From Rhodobacteraceae bacterium S2214 (GTDB lineage Bacteria; Pseudomonadota; Alphaproteobacteria; Rhodobacterales; Rhodobacteraceae), in NCBI GenBank assembly GCA_025141675.1, contig CP081161.1, forward strand, positions 3,511,501-3,575,500: 64,000 nucleotides of DNA, read 5' to 3'. The stretch's first letter is position 1, and every line of letters starts with the position of its first letter. Position numbers and translations under genes: made by a program. The notes beneath the pieces were generated by a model, which had not been told where the DNA came from, made no database searches, and worked only from the letters and a program-made list of their open reading frames with translations. Positions 26,566-36,181 of this stretch are shown piece after piece.

Positions 26566-27753
26566 TTACGCACCCACCCCGTCAAGTTGTTCCAACAACG
26601 TTTCGGCCAACCGATTTGTCACGTCAGCCCCGCGTGATGTGACATCCCATGCGGCATGAACGATCCGAGCGGCTTTGTCGGGTGACAAAAGCGTCTCGAC
26701 GGTTTTTCCGAGATCGGCGAAAGAATTCACAGTAACACAGGCGTCAGCGGCGGCAAGTCTGGATATCTGCGCCTCATACGGCTGCACGAACGGCCCATGC
26801 AATACTGCGGACCCCAAAGTCGCGGCTTCAAACGGTTCACGGCAAGTCGTGCCCGTCAAAGTCCCGCCAAGGTACGTGATTGGTGCCACGCGGTACCATA
26901 AACCCAGCTCACCCTCTGTATCAGCAACATAGACCTGTGTTGCTTCGTCAACCTCTTCATCAGCGGAACGAAGGCACACGGAAAACCCGGCCCCGCGCAG
27001 CGTTTCCGCCGCATCCACGCCGCATGATGGATCGCGTAAAGATATGATCAAGAAAAGACGATGCGCACGACGGCTTGCCTGATGATGGGCCTGCGCGATT
27101 TGTGAAACCTCGGAAATATCGGCATCCGCCGCGAACCAAATCGAACGGGCGCCAAGCGATTTGGCGATATCCTGACGTTCGTCTTCGAAGTGCGGCAAGG
27201 CGGCAGGCGCGCTTTCGAGCGGACCAAGCGTTTCAATGCGGTTCGCGTCAACGCCAGCCCGTACAAGTGCGGGTGCGACGTCATCCGCGACTGTCATAAT
27301 CTTGGCAAACTGGCGCAACATACCGCGTGTCAGCCCTGGCACCCAGGTCTTGGTCGTGGGCCGTGCGGTTGCCTGCTCGGCACCAACAAGCACGCAAGGC
27401 GTTTTGGCCTGCGCCAGTTCATACAACGTCGTCGCATCCAGTTCCGGACCAAGCCAAAGCGTCAGGTCCGGTTTCCAATGGTCAAGAAATGCGCGTATCG
27501 GTGCGCGCCCCAACGGCGTCATAAAAGTACGGTCCGTCCCATCGGCAGTCGTGATGACCAGAAAAATGGGATCGCCATCGGCCTGCAAACGTGTTTCCAG
27601 ATCCCGAAGAGCATCCATCGGCAAATCGCCGTTCACGCGCACCCAAATGACACTGCCTTGGGGGCGTTGCGGCAGTTTATGGATGTCCTGCTCTGTCCTT
27701 TCACCGCCGCGGCGTGAGAAATACGCCGCAAGTGAAAGTGACTTATCAGGCAT
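26566..27753 (-). CDS. waaA: 3-deoxy-D-manno-octulosonic acid (Kdo) transferase-like protein, atypical
   Basis: 395 aa. The GT30 fold is recognisable from [20 protein letters not shown], the [13 protein letters not shown] link and the donor-binding region [20 protein letters not shown] ... [18 protein letters not shown]. It would add Kdo to lipid IVA. Two odd points: the usual N-terminal membrane anchor is missing (starts [16 protein letters not shown]), and the SVGE-type motif with the catalytic Glu appears as [14 protein letters not shown], with Asp where Glu is expected. So activity or acceptor may differ. Coupled to lpxK downstream. Confidence 0.82.
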   Translation of the reverse strand: MPDKSLSLAAYFSRRGGERTEQDIHKLPQRPQGSVIWVRVNGDLPMDALRDLETRLQADGDPIFLVITTADGTDRTFMTPLGRAPIRAFLDHWKPDLTLWLGPELDATTLYELAQAKTPCVLVGAEQATARPTTKTWVPGLTRGMLRQFAKIMTVADDVAPALVRAGVDANRIETLGPLESAPAALPHFEDERQDIAKSLGARSIWFAADADISEVSQIAQAHHQASRRAHRLFLIISLRDPSCGVDAAETLRGAGFSVCLRSADEEVDEATQVYVADTEGELGLWYRVAPITYLGGTLTGTTCREPFEAATLGSAVLHGPFVQPYEAQISRLAAADACVTVNSFADLGKTVETLLSPDKAARIVHAAWDVTSRGADVTNRLAETLLEQLDGVGA

Positions 27754-27766
27754 TCGGGTGGTCCAA

Positions 27767-28009
27767 TTAACCGAGTTCTTCGGTCGACGATGCTGCTGTT
27801 TCTTCGTCACGCAGGCGGTGCAAATGTGCGATGAAATAGCGGGTATGCGCGTTATCAACGGTGCGGTGCGCAGCTGCTTTCCACGCGTCGTAAGCCGTCG
27901 CATAGTCTGGGAAAATACCTACGATATCGATATTGTTCACATCGGCAAATGCGCTTTTAGTTGGATCGATCAGCTCTCCGCCGAAGACGAGGTGTAGACG
28001 TTGTGTCAT
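27767..28009 (-). CDS. DUF4170-family protein
   Basis: 80 aa. MTQRLHLVFGGELIDPTKSA, then VDIVGIFPDYATAYDAWKA-like block (NIDIVGIFPDYATAYDAWKA) and NAHTRYFIAHLHRL are the family pattern, which is confined to alphaproteobacteria. Small soluble alpha/beta protein of unknown function. It lies 13 bp upstream of waaA and downstream of the IMPase-family gene, a conserved position that hints at a link to lipid A or cell-envelope metabolism, by context only. Confidence 0.85.
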   Translation of the reverse strand: MTQRLHLVFGGELIDPTKSAFADVNNIDIVGIFPDYATAYDAWKAAAHRTVDNAHTRYFIAHLHRLRDEETAASSTEELG

Positions 28010-28048
28010 AGGGTTGACCTTTTTTGACTTGACCGTGTTGTATCAGAC

Positions 28049-28858
28049 TTATGCGTTTGGTGAAGGTGTCTCAACCGTTGATGCAGCAAATGCTGTCTGC
28101 AAAAGACGTGTTACAGGGCTACCCGCTACCACGCCGTTAACCTGCGGATGCGGATTGTTAAAACGCAGCGGTGCCCCCGTTTGATCCGTCACCTCGCCGC
28201 CCGCTTCGGCGACGATCAAAGCGCCCGCTGCGATATCCCATTCCCAAGACGGGCGTAGCGTCATCATAGCGTCAAACCGACCTTGCGCTGTCAAAGCCAT
28301 CCGATAGGCCAGCGACGACCGAAATTTACGTACCACACCAGCTGGCGGCGTTTGATCTGCCCAGAATTTATCGGCAAAGCTCGCTTTGTTCGACAACACG
28401 GTCGCACCGTCCAGATCGTTCTTTTGCGAGACTTCGATCGGGTTCCCGTTCAACGTCGCACCACCGCCCTTTTGGGCGGCGTAAAGGTAATCCCGCATCG
28501 GCAGATAAACGACGGCTGCCATCACTTCGCCGCCTTCAAGCACGGCCAATGCATGCGCCCAGTCCTGCGATCCCTCGATGAACGCCCGCGTGCCATCAAT
28601 TGGATCCACAACGAATTGGCGTTGCGTCGCGAGACGCCCCATGTCGTCTTCTGTTTCTTCAGACAACCAGCCATAATCAGGCCGCGCCCGCTGCAATTCG
28701 TGTGCCATCAATTCATTAACGGCCAAATCAGCTTCGGTCACAGGGCCTGCACCGCCCCCTTTGTCCCAGACTTTGGGGCGATCAACGACGAAACGTCTGG
28801 CGATATCACCCGACGCTTTGGCCGTCGCGATCAGAAGGTCCAGATCAGTCACCGGCAA
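28049..28858 (-). CDS. Inositol-monophosphatase-family phosphatase (CysQ-like 3'(2'),5'-bisphosphate nucleotidase)
   Basis: 269 aa. Metal-dependent phosphatase: WLSEETEDD (~63-71), VDPIDGTRAFIEGSQDWA (~85-102) and WEWDIAAGALIVAEAGG (~205-221) hold the three lithium-sensitive Mg2+ ligand motifs. The Arg-Ala after DPIDGT and the length are nearer to CysQ/HisN-like members than to SuhB; CysQ recycles adenosine 3',5'-bisphosphate from sulfate assimilation. Substrate remains open. Start overlaps the end of the upstream tldE gene by 14 bp. Confidence 0.85.
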   Translation of the reverse strand: MPVTDLDLLIATAKASGDIARRFVVDRPKVWDKGGGAGPVTEADLAVNELMAHELQRARPDYGWLSEETEDDMGRLATQRQFVVDPIDGTRAFIEGSQDWAHALAVLEGGEVMAAVVYLPMRDYLYAAQKGGGATLNGNPIEVSQKNDLDGATVLSNKASFADKFWADQTPPAGVVRKFRSSLAYRMALTAQGRFDAMMTLRPSWEWDIAAGALIVAEAGGEVTDQTGAPLRFNNPHPQVNGVVAGSPVTRLLQTAFAASTVETPSPNA

Positions 28859-30191
28859 GCGTCAGCCCTTCAATCAGGATCGACGGCACGACGTGCGACA
28901 GATGTGCGCGTGCATCGTTCGATGGAATCATCCGCAGCAGCATGTCGCGCAGATTGCCCGCAACCGTGCATTCGTTGACCGGATAAGTAATTTCACCATT
29001 TTCGACCCAGAACCCAGACGCACCACGTGAATAATCGCCCGTATTTGGGTTCACAGTCGATCCGATCATCGACGTGATCAGCAGCCCCGTACCCATGTCG
29101 CGGATCAGGTCTGCCCGCGATTTATCGCCTTGAGTAAGGGCGAGATTGGACAAGCTTGGCGATGGCGGTGCGGATGTCCCGCGTGATGCGTTGGCTGTGC
29201 TGTCGAGCCCCAATTTTCGGGCGTTCGCAAGGTCGAGCGTCCATCCAGTCAGCACACCGTTGTCGATGATCGCGCGGCGCTGCGTCGCCAGCCCTTCGGC
29301 GTCGAACATGCGCGATGAAAAGGCACGTGGACGACGCGGGTCTTCGATCAGGGAAATACCATCAGGCAGCACCTGTTCGCCCAGCGCGTCGCGTAGCCAG
29401 CTGGACCCACGCGCGATTGCCGCCCCGTTTACGGCTTGGCTGATGTGCCCGACAAGGCTGCTGGCAATCCGTTCATCAAACAGTACGGGAAAGCTGCCAG
29501 TTTTCGGTTTGCGGGCACCAGTGCGTTCGACGGCACGCGCCGCGGCTTGTCGTCCAATGTCTTCGGCGTCGCGCAGATCGGCTTGAAAAATACGGCTATC
29601 GTAGTCGTAATCGCGCTCCATATCAGCGCCGGTCCCACTGATCGCAACGCATGACAAACCACAATCGCTGCGCGTGTAACCACCGGAAAATCCGTTCGAG
29701 GCGGCAAGGTGGATGCGGCGACGACTGTAACCTGCGGAGGCGGATTGGACCTGACTGATATCTTTATTTTCAAGCGCTGCCGCTTCTGCGCGGGCAGCAT
29801 CGGCTTGCAATTCTGCCGGATCAGGTTCGTCGGTTGGGTCGAACATCTCCAAGGAACTGCTGTCGCGGTCCACGGCCAGTTGAGACGCATCAGCAAGCCC
29901 CGCGTGGGGGTCTTCCGGTGCTTCACGGGCCATCGCAACGGCACGTTCGGCCATCTGTTCCAGCGTTGCGGTTTTCGCATCTGATGACGACACACAAGCT
30001 TGTCGGTTGCCGACAAACACGCGCATCCCGACATCCACGCCTTCGGACCGTTCTGCCTTTTCCAAGGCCCCTGCCCGTACATCAATCGACACCGATGTAC
30101 CATCAACGGCGATGGCATCGACAGCGTCGGCACCCGCCTTTTTGGCAATTGCGATCATCTGTTCTGTTAGGGTGGAAAGCTGTTGGGTCAT
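28845..30191 (-). CDS. pmbA: TldE/PmbA, metallopeptidase partner
   Basis: 448 aa. TldD/TldE form a heterodimeric protease that processes peptide antibiotics and antitoxins; TldE is the subunit without the HExxxH zinc motif, and none is found here. Family blocks: SIDVRAGALEKAERSEGVDVG, the long central strand region, SSFSSRMFDAEGL-like PRAFSSRMFDAEGLATQRRAI, and the C-terminal GASGFWVENGEITYPVNECT and SILIEGLTLAGD. Start at 30191 (MTQQLSTLTEQM). tldD itself is not in the window. Confidence 0.93.
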   Translation of the reverse strand: MTQQLSTLTEQMIAIAKKAGADAVDAIAVDGTSVSIDVRAGALEKAERSEGVDVGMRVFVGNRQACVSSSDAKTATLEQMAERAVAMAREAPEDPHAGLADASQLAVDRDSSSLEMFDPTDEPDPAELQADAARAEAAALENKDISQVQSASAGYSRRRIHLAASNGFSGGYTRSDCGLSCVAISGTGADMERDYDYDSRIFQADLRDAEDIGRQAAARAVERTGARKPKTGSFPVLFDERIASSLVGHISQAVNGAAIARGSSWLRDALGEQVLPDGISLIEDPRRPRAFSSRMFDAEGLATQRRAIIDNGVLTGWTLDLANARKLGLDSTANASRGTSAPPSPSLSNLALTQGDKSRADLIRDMGTGLLITSMIGSTVNPNTGDYSRGASGFWVENGEITYPVNECTVAGNLRDMLLRMIPSNDARAHLSHVVPSILIEGLTLAGD

Positions 30192-30255
30192 GTGTGCCTG
30201 CTTTGAATAAGTCGTAAGACAGGTATGCGGCGGGTCGCCCCGCCGCAAGGGGCGC

Positions 30256-31779
30256 TTAGCGCATGCGTTGGCCGTTCACGATGACATGACCTTCGCCGTT
30301 CACGTCCAGACGCGTTTCAAACGCATCTTCGCCTGTCGCTTTGGCAATAAAGCCCATGCCAAGACGCGCCATGCCCGCTTCATCCGGACCAATAACACCG
30401 AAGCCAACCAAACGGTCGATCAACGCGTTTGCACCTTCAACATTCAGGATCGCACTGCCTTCCGGACGCGGGAACCCATCAAAGGTTGTCATGTCGGAAT
30501 TGTCGACAACAAACGCCCCCGTGGCCAAGGCGCTTGCCCCGATAGCAGAGACCGAAATTTCGTTGATCGTCAGGCTTTCAAGGCTAATCGGCGGTTCCGA
30601 TTGATTCATCTGCGCCTCAATAGTCTCGAAATTCAGCGCGTCGATTTCAGAGATCACAGTGCCCGCGACATCAATGTTGATCGACGCTGGATCGCGCGGC
30701 AGATCACCGTTGGGATCAAAAAGACCCCAAAGGTCTTCGCTGATTTCCAAATCAGAGAAATCCAAACGCACAGCAACATCTTGCGGTTCTTCGCTTGGCA
30801 TCAGTGGGAATTTGTAGCCGCCGACGGCTTTCCCCATGCTGCCAGAAATCGGGAATGGGAAAACGTCCGGAATCAACATGTTGAATTCGACGCCTTCGCC
30901 TTCGGCAAACAGGTCAAAGCCGGCGGCATCAATTGAAAAACGACTGGTTGTGCGGCCGGAGGTTTGTGATTGCTCGGACAGGATATCGCCGTCGATTGTC
31001 GTGATCGTTTCGCTGGAACTGCCTTCCGCATCTGCCGTACCACGCAGGTAGGCGCCTGCCGCCAATGCCGCGGACAAGTTCATGATGTCCGAACCGCCAG
31101 CGGGGAACGCTGTCTCAAACGTCGTGTCATTCGCGCCGAACCGTCCCGTGTTGCTGATCACAGACCCGTCTGCATCGTTCAACACATAGGCCACGTCAGC
31201 GGCACCCGTTGTCATTTCTGTTGTTGTTGTGATCAGGTCGCCCGTCAAAACGCGTGACGTAGACGAATAACCCGCCCCGCTAGCAAGCATCGAAAAGTCG
31301 ATGTCTTCCTCTGGCACTTCGATATCTTTGACTTCAACCGTCAACGCATCGGCTGATTGCACGAATGTCATATCGGCGGGGTCGCCTGACACAGTGCCTT
31401 GGAAATTGTCTTGCGCGATGCCTAGCGTCAGCGCCCCTGACCCTTCGGACGGCACATCAAATTCGATCCGCACATCAAATGCTTCAGGGTAGGAGATGAC
31501 GACAGTCCCATCAGACTGATCAACAAAGCGCATGTCAGGCAAACCAACCCGCAACGTCGCGACATCAAACGGGAACCGGTAAAGCAGCGCGCTATCGCTG
31601 ATCACGGTCTCGTCGCCGCTGGTTGTCGGCGTGCCGATGACTTGTGCACCCGTTGATTCATAATATGCGGTGTAGGTCGCCCAAACGTCAGCGCCCGTGA
31701 CGTCCGCCGCGACGCTTTGCGCCAACATAGCCGTGGCAGATAAAACAGTCGTTCCAAATAGGTTTCGGCGAAGCATCAT
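30256..31779 (-). CDS. Exported DUF2125-family protein, paralogue A
   Basis: 507 aa. Signal peptide MMLRRNLFGTTVLSATAMLAQSVA. The body is a long beta-rich protein, typical of DUF2125, with conserved pieces VWATYTAYYES, LRVGLPDMRFVDQSDGTVVI, ISGSMGKAVGGYKFPL, LFDPNGDLPRDPASINI and NVEGANALIDRLVGFGVIG, ending GEGHVIVNGQRMR. The AsmA/YhdP-like layout suggests an envelope, lipid-related role, but this is inference. It is paralogous to the next upstream gene (31847-33340). Confidence 0.82.
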   Translation of the reverse strand: MMLRRNLFGTTVLSATAMLAQSVAADVTGADVWATYTAYYESTGAQVIGTPTTSGDETVISDSALLYRFPFDVATLRVGLPDMRFVDQSDGTVVISYPEAFDVRIEFDVPSEGSGALTLGIAQDNFQGTVSGDPADMTFVQSADALTVEVKDIEVPEEDIDFSMLASGAGYSSTSRVLTGDLITTTTEMTTGAADVAYVLNDADGSVISNTGRFGANDTTFETAFPAGGSDIMNLSAALAAGAYLRGTADAEGSSSETITTIDGDILSEQSQTSGRTTSRFSIDAAGFDLFAEGEGVEFNMLIPDVFPFPISGSMGKAVGGYKFPLMPSEEPQDVAVRLDFSDLEISEDLWGLFDPNGDLPRDPASINIDVAGTVISEIDALNFETIEAQMNQSEPPISLESLTINEISVSAIGASALATGAFVVDNSDMTTFDGFPRPEGSAILNVEGANALIDRLVGFGVIGPDEAGMARLGMGFIAKATGEDAFETRLDVNGEGHVIVNGQRMR

Positions 31780-31846
31780 ATTTTCCTTATATTACAATAG
31801 AAAAGGGGTGCGACGGTCGCCCATCGCACCCCCTATTTCGTGCAGC

Positions 31847-33340
31847 TTACTGGATACGTTGACCATTGGCCATGATGTGGCCTTGGTCATTGATCTCGAT
31901 CTTGGAACTCAGTTCATCGTCGCCGGTAGGCGTGGCGAACATCCCCATGAACATGCGGCCCATTGTGGCCTGTTCAGCAGGCAGCAGCCCCATTTCGACG
32001 ACTTTGTCGATCAGCGCATTGGCCCCTTTGATCCCGATATTCACTTCGCCCGTTGGACGTGGCAATCCGTTAAAGGTTTCCAGATCGCTGTTGTCGAATG
32101 TGAAATCACCAGCGCCCGTGATTTCCGCACCCGCCGCTGCCAGACGCAAACCGATCAGCTGAAGGCTGTTCAATTCACCTGGTGTGTCAGCAAAGGCCAT
32201 TGCTTCGGCTTGTTCTGGGTCCAAGATATTGAAGAACAATTTGGCCATCCCTGCCAATTCCAGTTCAGCTGTTACAGGTTCACGCGGAATCGTGCCCGTC
32301 GGGTCCGCCATGTTCCAGATGTCGTCGCTGACCGTGACTTCGGTCAAAGCGAATTTGAAACCGAACGGTTCTGCCTCGTCTGTACTTTCCAGTGGCATGT
32401 AAAAGCTTGTCTCGGCTTGATCCCAAGAAAAGCTAACGGGGAACGGTAGGTCTGGCATTTGTGCGCTGACGTCCACGCCATCAAACGCAAAACCATAGGC
32501 CAGATCAGATTGGTTCATGGTGGCGTTGAAACCGCCTTCACCCATTTGAATGCTCGCCGTGCCCGCATCACCATCGACACTAAAGTCAGCGATAAAGCTT
32601 GCGCCAAGATATCCCATTGTTGAATCGACGCCAAAGCCGTTCGCGAACCATGTGTCAGGCGCGTCCATATCCAGACCTTCGGGCATATTCATGGTCCCGT
32701 CTGCACCCAGCCGTTCCATTTTGCCGCTTACAAGCATGTAGCCATCGCCGCCCGGTTCTTTGACATCAAACAAGACGTCCACGTTTTCAGCGATCATGTC
32801 ATAAGCCAAGGCACCATCTGCGCTAGTCTGATACGTGCCCGATAGATCATTCGCCTTCACGAAAATGTCGCCTTCGACATCAGCGGCATCGCCTTTAAAT
32901 TCGGCAACACGCATCGTGTAGCTATCAGCGCTGATGTCGTAATCCATCGCATCAGGATCGCCGCTAACGGTAATCGCCATGTTTTCCTGCGCAACCTCAA
33001 GATCAACGATCAGGTCGTCCTCGATGTTTACCGCAATCAGATAGCTGTCCGGCACGTCAACGGACACGGTTCCATCGCCATTTTCGGTAAAGACAAGCGG
33101 GCCCAGGTTGGTCGTCACGCTGCTGTATTCGTCAGACATGGTCATGCTCAGGTCGTTCACGGTCAGCGTCGCGCCGTCTACCACTTCGCTGCCGATAGAA
33201 ATATTTTCAGACCCGTAGACCTGAATTTGCTTTTGCCAGTCGGCCCACACGTCGGCGGCCGTCACATCTGCAATCGCGGCAGAAGAACTCAGAAGGGCAG
33301 CCGCACAAACGGCACCACGCAATACAATGACGTCTTTCAT
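31847..33340 (-). CDS. Exported DUF2125-family protein, paralogue B
   Basis: 497 aa. Signal peptide MKDVIVLRGAVCAAALLSSSAAIA. Same architecture as its neighbour: VWADWQKQIQVYGS, SYLIAVNIEDDLIVDLEVAQ, MADPTGTIPREPVTAELEL, GLPRPTGEVNIGIKGANALI and the same C-terminal pattern DQGHIMANGQRIQ. It is acidic and low in cysteine. The two copies are roughly alike in length and motif order but clearly diverged, so the duplication is old. They are 67 bp apart and probably cotranscribed with tldE downstream. Confidence 0.82.
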   Translation of the reverse strand: MKDVIVLRGAVCAAALLSSSAAIADVTAADVWADWQKQIQVYGSENISIGSEVVDGATLTVNDLSMTMSDEYSSVTTNLGPLVFTENGDGTVSVDVPDSYLIAVNIEDDLIVDLEVAQENMAITVSGDPDAMDYDISADSYTMRVAEFKGDAADVEGDIFVKANDLSGTYQTSADGALAYDMIAENVDVLFDVKEPGGDGYMLVSGKMERLGADGTMNMPEGLDMDAPDTWFANGFGVDSTMGYLGASFIADFSVDGDAGTASIQMGEGGFNATMNQSDLAYGFAFDGVDVSAQMPDLPFPVSFSWDQAETSFYMPLESTDEAEPFGFKFALTEVTVSDDIWNMADPTGTIPREPVTAELELAGMAKLFFNILDPEQAEAMAFADTPGELNSLQLIGLRLAAAGAEITGAGDFTFDNSDLETFNGLPRPTGEVNIGIKGANALIDKVVEMGLLPAEQATMGRMFMGMFATPTGDDELSSKIEINDQGHIMANGQRIQ

Positions 33341-33451
33341 AAGATGTCCTTTCAAATAATTTCTGCGCAGAGTGTCGGACGACTTGCACCGATGTGCAAG
33401 GTCGGGAATCCTAGACTGGCAAGCAATGGCCAAGGTACTTATGAGATTATT

Positions 33452-34210
33452 ATGGTAGATCAGACACTCAGCGGGAAAACCGCGCTTATCACAGGCGCAA
33501 GCCGTGGCATCGGTGCGGCCGCCGCGCATGCATTTGCGCAGGCAGGCGCGAACGTCGCACTGGCTGCACGTAGCACAGATGACATTAACACCATTGCCAA
33601 AGAGATTGGGGATCAGGCCATCGCAATTCCCTGCGACGTCGCGGATCCGGACGCTGTAAAAGCCGCCGTTGATCAGACGATCGACCGGTTCGGGGCGCTT
33701 GATATTCTGATCGGGAATGCAGGTATGATCGAACCGATTTCGATGCTTGCCGAGACTGATCTGGCTGCGTTTTCCAAGGCCGTTGATGTAAATTTCAAGG
33801 GCGTTTTCTACGGCATGAATGCCGTTCTGCCCCACATGATCGCGCGCGGAAGCGGTACGATCATTACCGTGTCGTCTGGGGCTGCACATGGCCCAATGGA
33901 AGGCTGGCCGACCTATTGCGCCACAAAAGCTGGGGCGTACATGTTAACGCGCGCCGCTGATCACGAAAACCGGGACAAAGGTGTGCGCGTGCTCGGCCTG
34001 TCCCCCGGCACGGTGGCAACCAAAATGCAGCGTGACATTAAAGCGTCCGGTGTCAATCGCGTGGCAGAGCTTGATTGGTCAGATCACATCCCGCCGGAAT
34101 GGCCGGCGGCGGCCTTGGTCTGGATGTGCGGCGATGCCGCCGACCCTTATCTTGGGACAGACGTATCGCTGCGCGAAGACGAAATCCGTCGCATGGTTGG
34201 TCTTATATGA
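33452..34210 (+). CDS. Short-chain dehydrogenase/reductase
   Basis: 252 aa. NAD(P)-dependent oxidoreductase with the cofactor motif ALITGASRGIGAAAAHAF (~13-30), IGNAGMIEPIS, and the catalytic Tyr-X3-Lys in WPTYCATKAGAYML (~150). The cofactor preference is not clear; the Ala-Ser-Arg after Gly suggests NADP. Start at 33452 (MVDQTLSGK) rather than further upstream, since the upstream frame runs antisense through the DUF2125 gene. It overlaps the following crotonase gene by 4 bp, suggesting a shared pathway acting on an acyl or carbonyl substrate. Confidence 0.9.
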   Translation: MVDQTLSGKTALITGASRGIGAAAAHAFAQAGANVALAARSTDDINTIAKEIGDQAIAIPCDVADPDAVKAAVDQTIDRFGALDILIGNAGMIEPISMLAETDLAAFSKAVDVNFKGVFYGMNAVLPHMIARGSGTIITVSSGAAHGPMEGWPTYCATKAGAYMLTRAADHENRDKGVRVLGLSPGTVATKMQRDIKASGVNRVAELDWSDHIPPEWPAAALVWMCGDAADPYLGTDVSLREDEIRRMVGLI

Positions 34211-34818
34211 TCGAATATCACTACGACGATCATGTCTCAACGATCACAATCAATCGACCCGAAAAAGCAAACGCCCTGACCAGCGCAATGCTGCGCGAAT
34301 TGATCGATGCCGTTGAAAAGTCACGCGGATCTCGCGTGACGATCCTGACAGGCATAGGCAAGGTTTTCAGCGCAGGGGCGGCATTGGAAGAAGTACAGAG
34401 CGGCCTTGCGACTGATCCGGCGTGGGAAATCCTTTCGCAATCAATTGCCGATCAAAAGGGCCTTACGATCTGCGCGCTGAACGGCACGTTGGCGGGCGGC
34501 GCGTTCGGTATGGCGTTGGCCTGCGATATACGGGTCGCAGTTCCCGATGCTCGTTTTTTCTATCCAGTCATGAAAATGGGAGTTTACCCCCAGCCGTCCG
34601 ATCCCAAAAGGATGGAACACCTCATTGGCCCGTCGCGCACGAAGATGATGCTGTTGACCGCGCGCAAAATCGATGCCGAAACAGCCCTGCGTTGGGGTTT
34701 GATTGATGACATTGTAGCGCCCGACGACCTGTTTCACCGCGGCCATGAACTTGCGGCGCCCGCAAAAGCAGCATCACTTGATCTCGTGGGCGGGATTAAA
34801 GACATGATCAAGCCCTGA
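34207..34818 (+). CDS. Short enoyl-CoA hydratase/isomerase-family (crotonase) protein
   Basis: 203 aa, about 50 residues shorter than typical crotonases; the missing part is at the C-terminal end, where the helices that close the active site and mediate trimer contacts usually lie. The N-terminal core is normal: ITINRPEKANALTSAML (CoA-binding), GKVFSAGAALEE (first oxyanion strand), and NGTLAGGAFGMALACDIRVA (second). The catalytic Glu pair is not obvious. ATGA overlap with the SDR gene. Confidence 0.85.
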   Translation: MIEYHYDDHVSTITINRPEKANALTSAMLRELIDAVEKSRGSRVTILTGIGKVFSAGAALEEVQSGLATDPAWEILSQSIADQKGLTICALNGTLAGGAFGMALACDIRVAVPDARFFYPVMKMGVYPQPSDPKRMEHLIGPSRTKMMLLTARKIDAETALRWGLIDDIVAPDDLFHRGHELAAPAKAASLDLVGGIKDMIKP

Positions 34819-34861
34819 ACCTTGCCTTGCAAGCCAAACGCAGGCAAAACCGCGGTGAAAT

Positions 34862-36181
34862 ATGAGGGCGCCCATGGATCCGCAAGTTATTCTCGAACAA
34901 TTTCTCGGCTATCTTGATCAGGGCATTGCGCTTGCAAAAAGCTGGTTGTTGTCGCCTGCCGCATGGTCCCAGTTTGGCCTGCTGATCGCGTCCTACCTGC
35001 TGGCAAGACTCGTCAACCGGATCGTTGCGCCGAAACTGACAAACCTGCTGACACCCCCCGCGGAAAGCGCAAACATCTTCGCTAAAGCGCGACGCTTTGT
35101 GTTGCAGTTCTTGCCGCTGATCCTACCGCTTTTGGCCTATGCGTTTACCGCCATGGGCGAAGCTGTGGTGACAGCAATGTTCGGCGCGGGCCCTGTCATT
35201 GGCTTTGGTAAGCGGGTTTTCCTTTTCCTAGCGATCAGAGCATTCGTCAAAGATATCCTGACCGATCCGTTCCTGCACCTTTTGGGCAAATTCGTCTTGA
35301 TCCCAGTCGGCGCGCTTTACGCGCTCGGGATTCTTGACCCAGTCATCATTTTGCTTGGCGAAGCACGTGTCAGCATTGGGAATATCGGCTTCAGCGCCTT
35401 GGCACTGGTTCGTGGCGTCATCGCCGGATCGCTTTTATTCTGGCTTGGACACTGGTCGAACAGCCAGTCATCCGCGTTTCTGGATCGTCAGGAAATGCGT
35501 CCAGCGATCCGCCAACTGACCGTCAAAACCGCCGAATTCGTGATCTTTGGCATCGCATTTTTGCTGCTGATGAACATTATGGGGATCGACCTTGGCACGC
35601 TCGCCGTCTTGGGTGGTGCTATTGGTGTTGGTTTGGGTTTCGGCCTGCAAAAGATTGCATCGAATTTCATCTCTGGCGTAATTTTGTTGATCGAAGGTCA
35701 GGCGACTGTCGGCGACTATGTTGAACTCGATGGTGGTGAAGCCGGCACCATCATTAAGATGACTGCGCGCGCGACGATTCTTGAAACTTACGACGGCCGC
35801 TGGATCGTTATTCCGAACGAAGATTTCATCACAACCCGCGTCGTAAATTATTCGGATAGCGGATCGGCCAACCGGTTAGAGGTGCCGTTTTCAGTGAGCT
35901 ACGACACTGACATCAACCGTGTGCCCGACCTGATCGAAGCCGCCGTCGCTGCCCACCCGAACGTCCTGACAGCGCCTGAAAGACCTGATTGTGAACTACG
36001 CGGCTTCGGCGATAGTGGCATCGATTTTGCGGTCGAATTCTGGGTTGAAGGGATTGATGACGGTGTCAACAAATACACCTCAGATGTCCTGTTTGTTGTT
36101 TGGAATACGCTGAAAGAAAACGGTATCGAAATTCCTTACCCGCACCGTGTCGTCGAAATCAAAGGTCAGATGCCTGTATGA
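34862..36181 (+). CDS. MscS-family mechanosensitive ion channel
   Basis: 439 aa. N-terminal ~180 residues have several membrane segments (LLIASYLLARLVNRI, LPLILPLLAYAFTAM, VGALYALGILDPVIILLG, GVIAGSLLFWLGHW) before the conserved MscS pore helix and beta domain: GGAIGVGLGFGLQKIASNFISG (TM3, pore-lining) and VGDYVELDGGEAGTIIKMTARATILETYDGRWIVIPN. This extended architecture matches larger MscS-like proteins. Probably acts in osmotic downshock. The last codons overlap the next gene (ATGA). Confidence 0.9.
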   Translation: MRAPMDPQVILEQFLGYLDQGIALAKSWLLSPAAWSQFGLLIASYLLARLVNRIVAPKLTNLLTPPAESANIFAKARRFVLQFLPLILPLLAYAFTAMGEAVVTAMFGAGPVIGFGKRVFLFLAIRAFVKDILTDPFLHLLGKFVLIPVGALYALGILDPVIILLGEARVSIGNIGFSALALVRGVIAGSLLFWLGHWSNSQSSAFLDRQEMRPAIRQLTVKTAEFVIFGIAFLLLMNIMGIDLGTLAVLGGAIGVGLGFGLQKIASNFISGVILLIEGQATVGDYVELDGGEAGTIIKMTARATILETYDGRWIVIPNEDFITTRVVNYSDSGSANRLEVPFSVSYDTDINRVPDLIEAAVAAHPNVLTAPERPDCELRGFGDSGIDFAVEFWVEGIDDGVNKYTSDVLFVVWNTLKENGIEIPYPHRVVEIKGQMPV

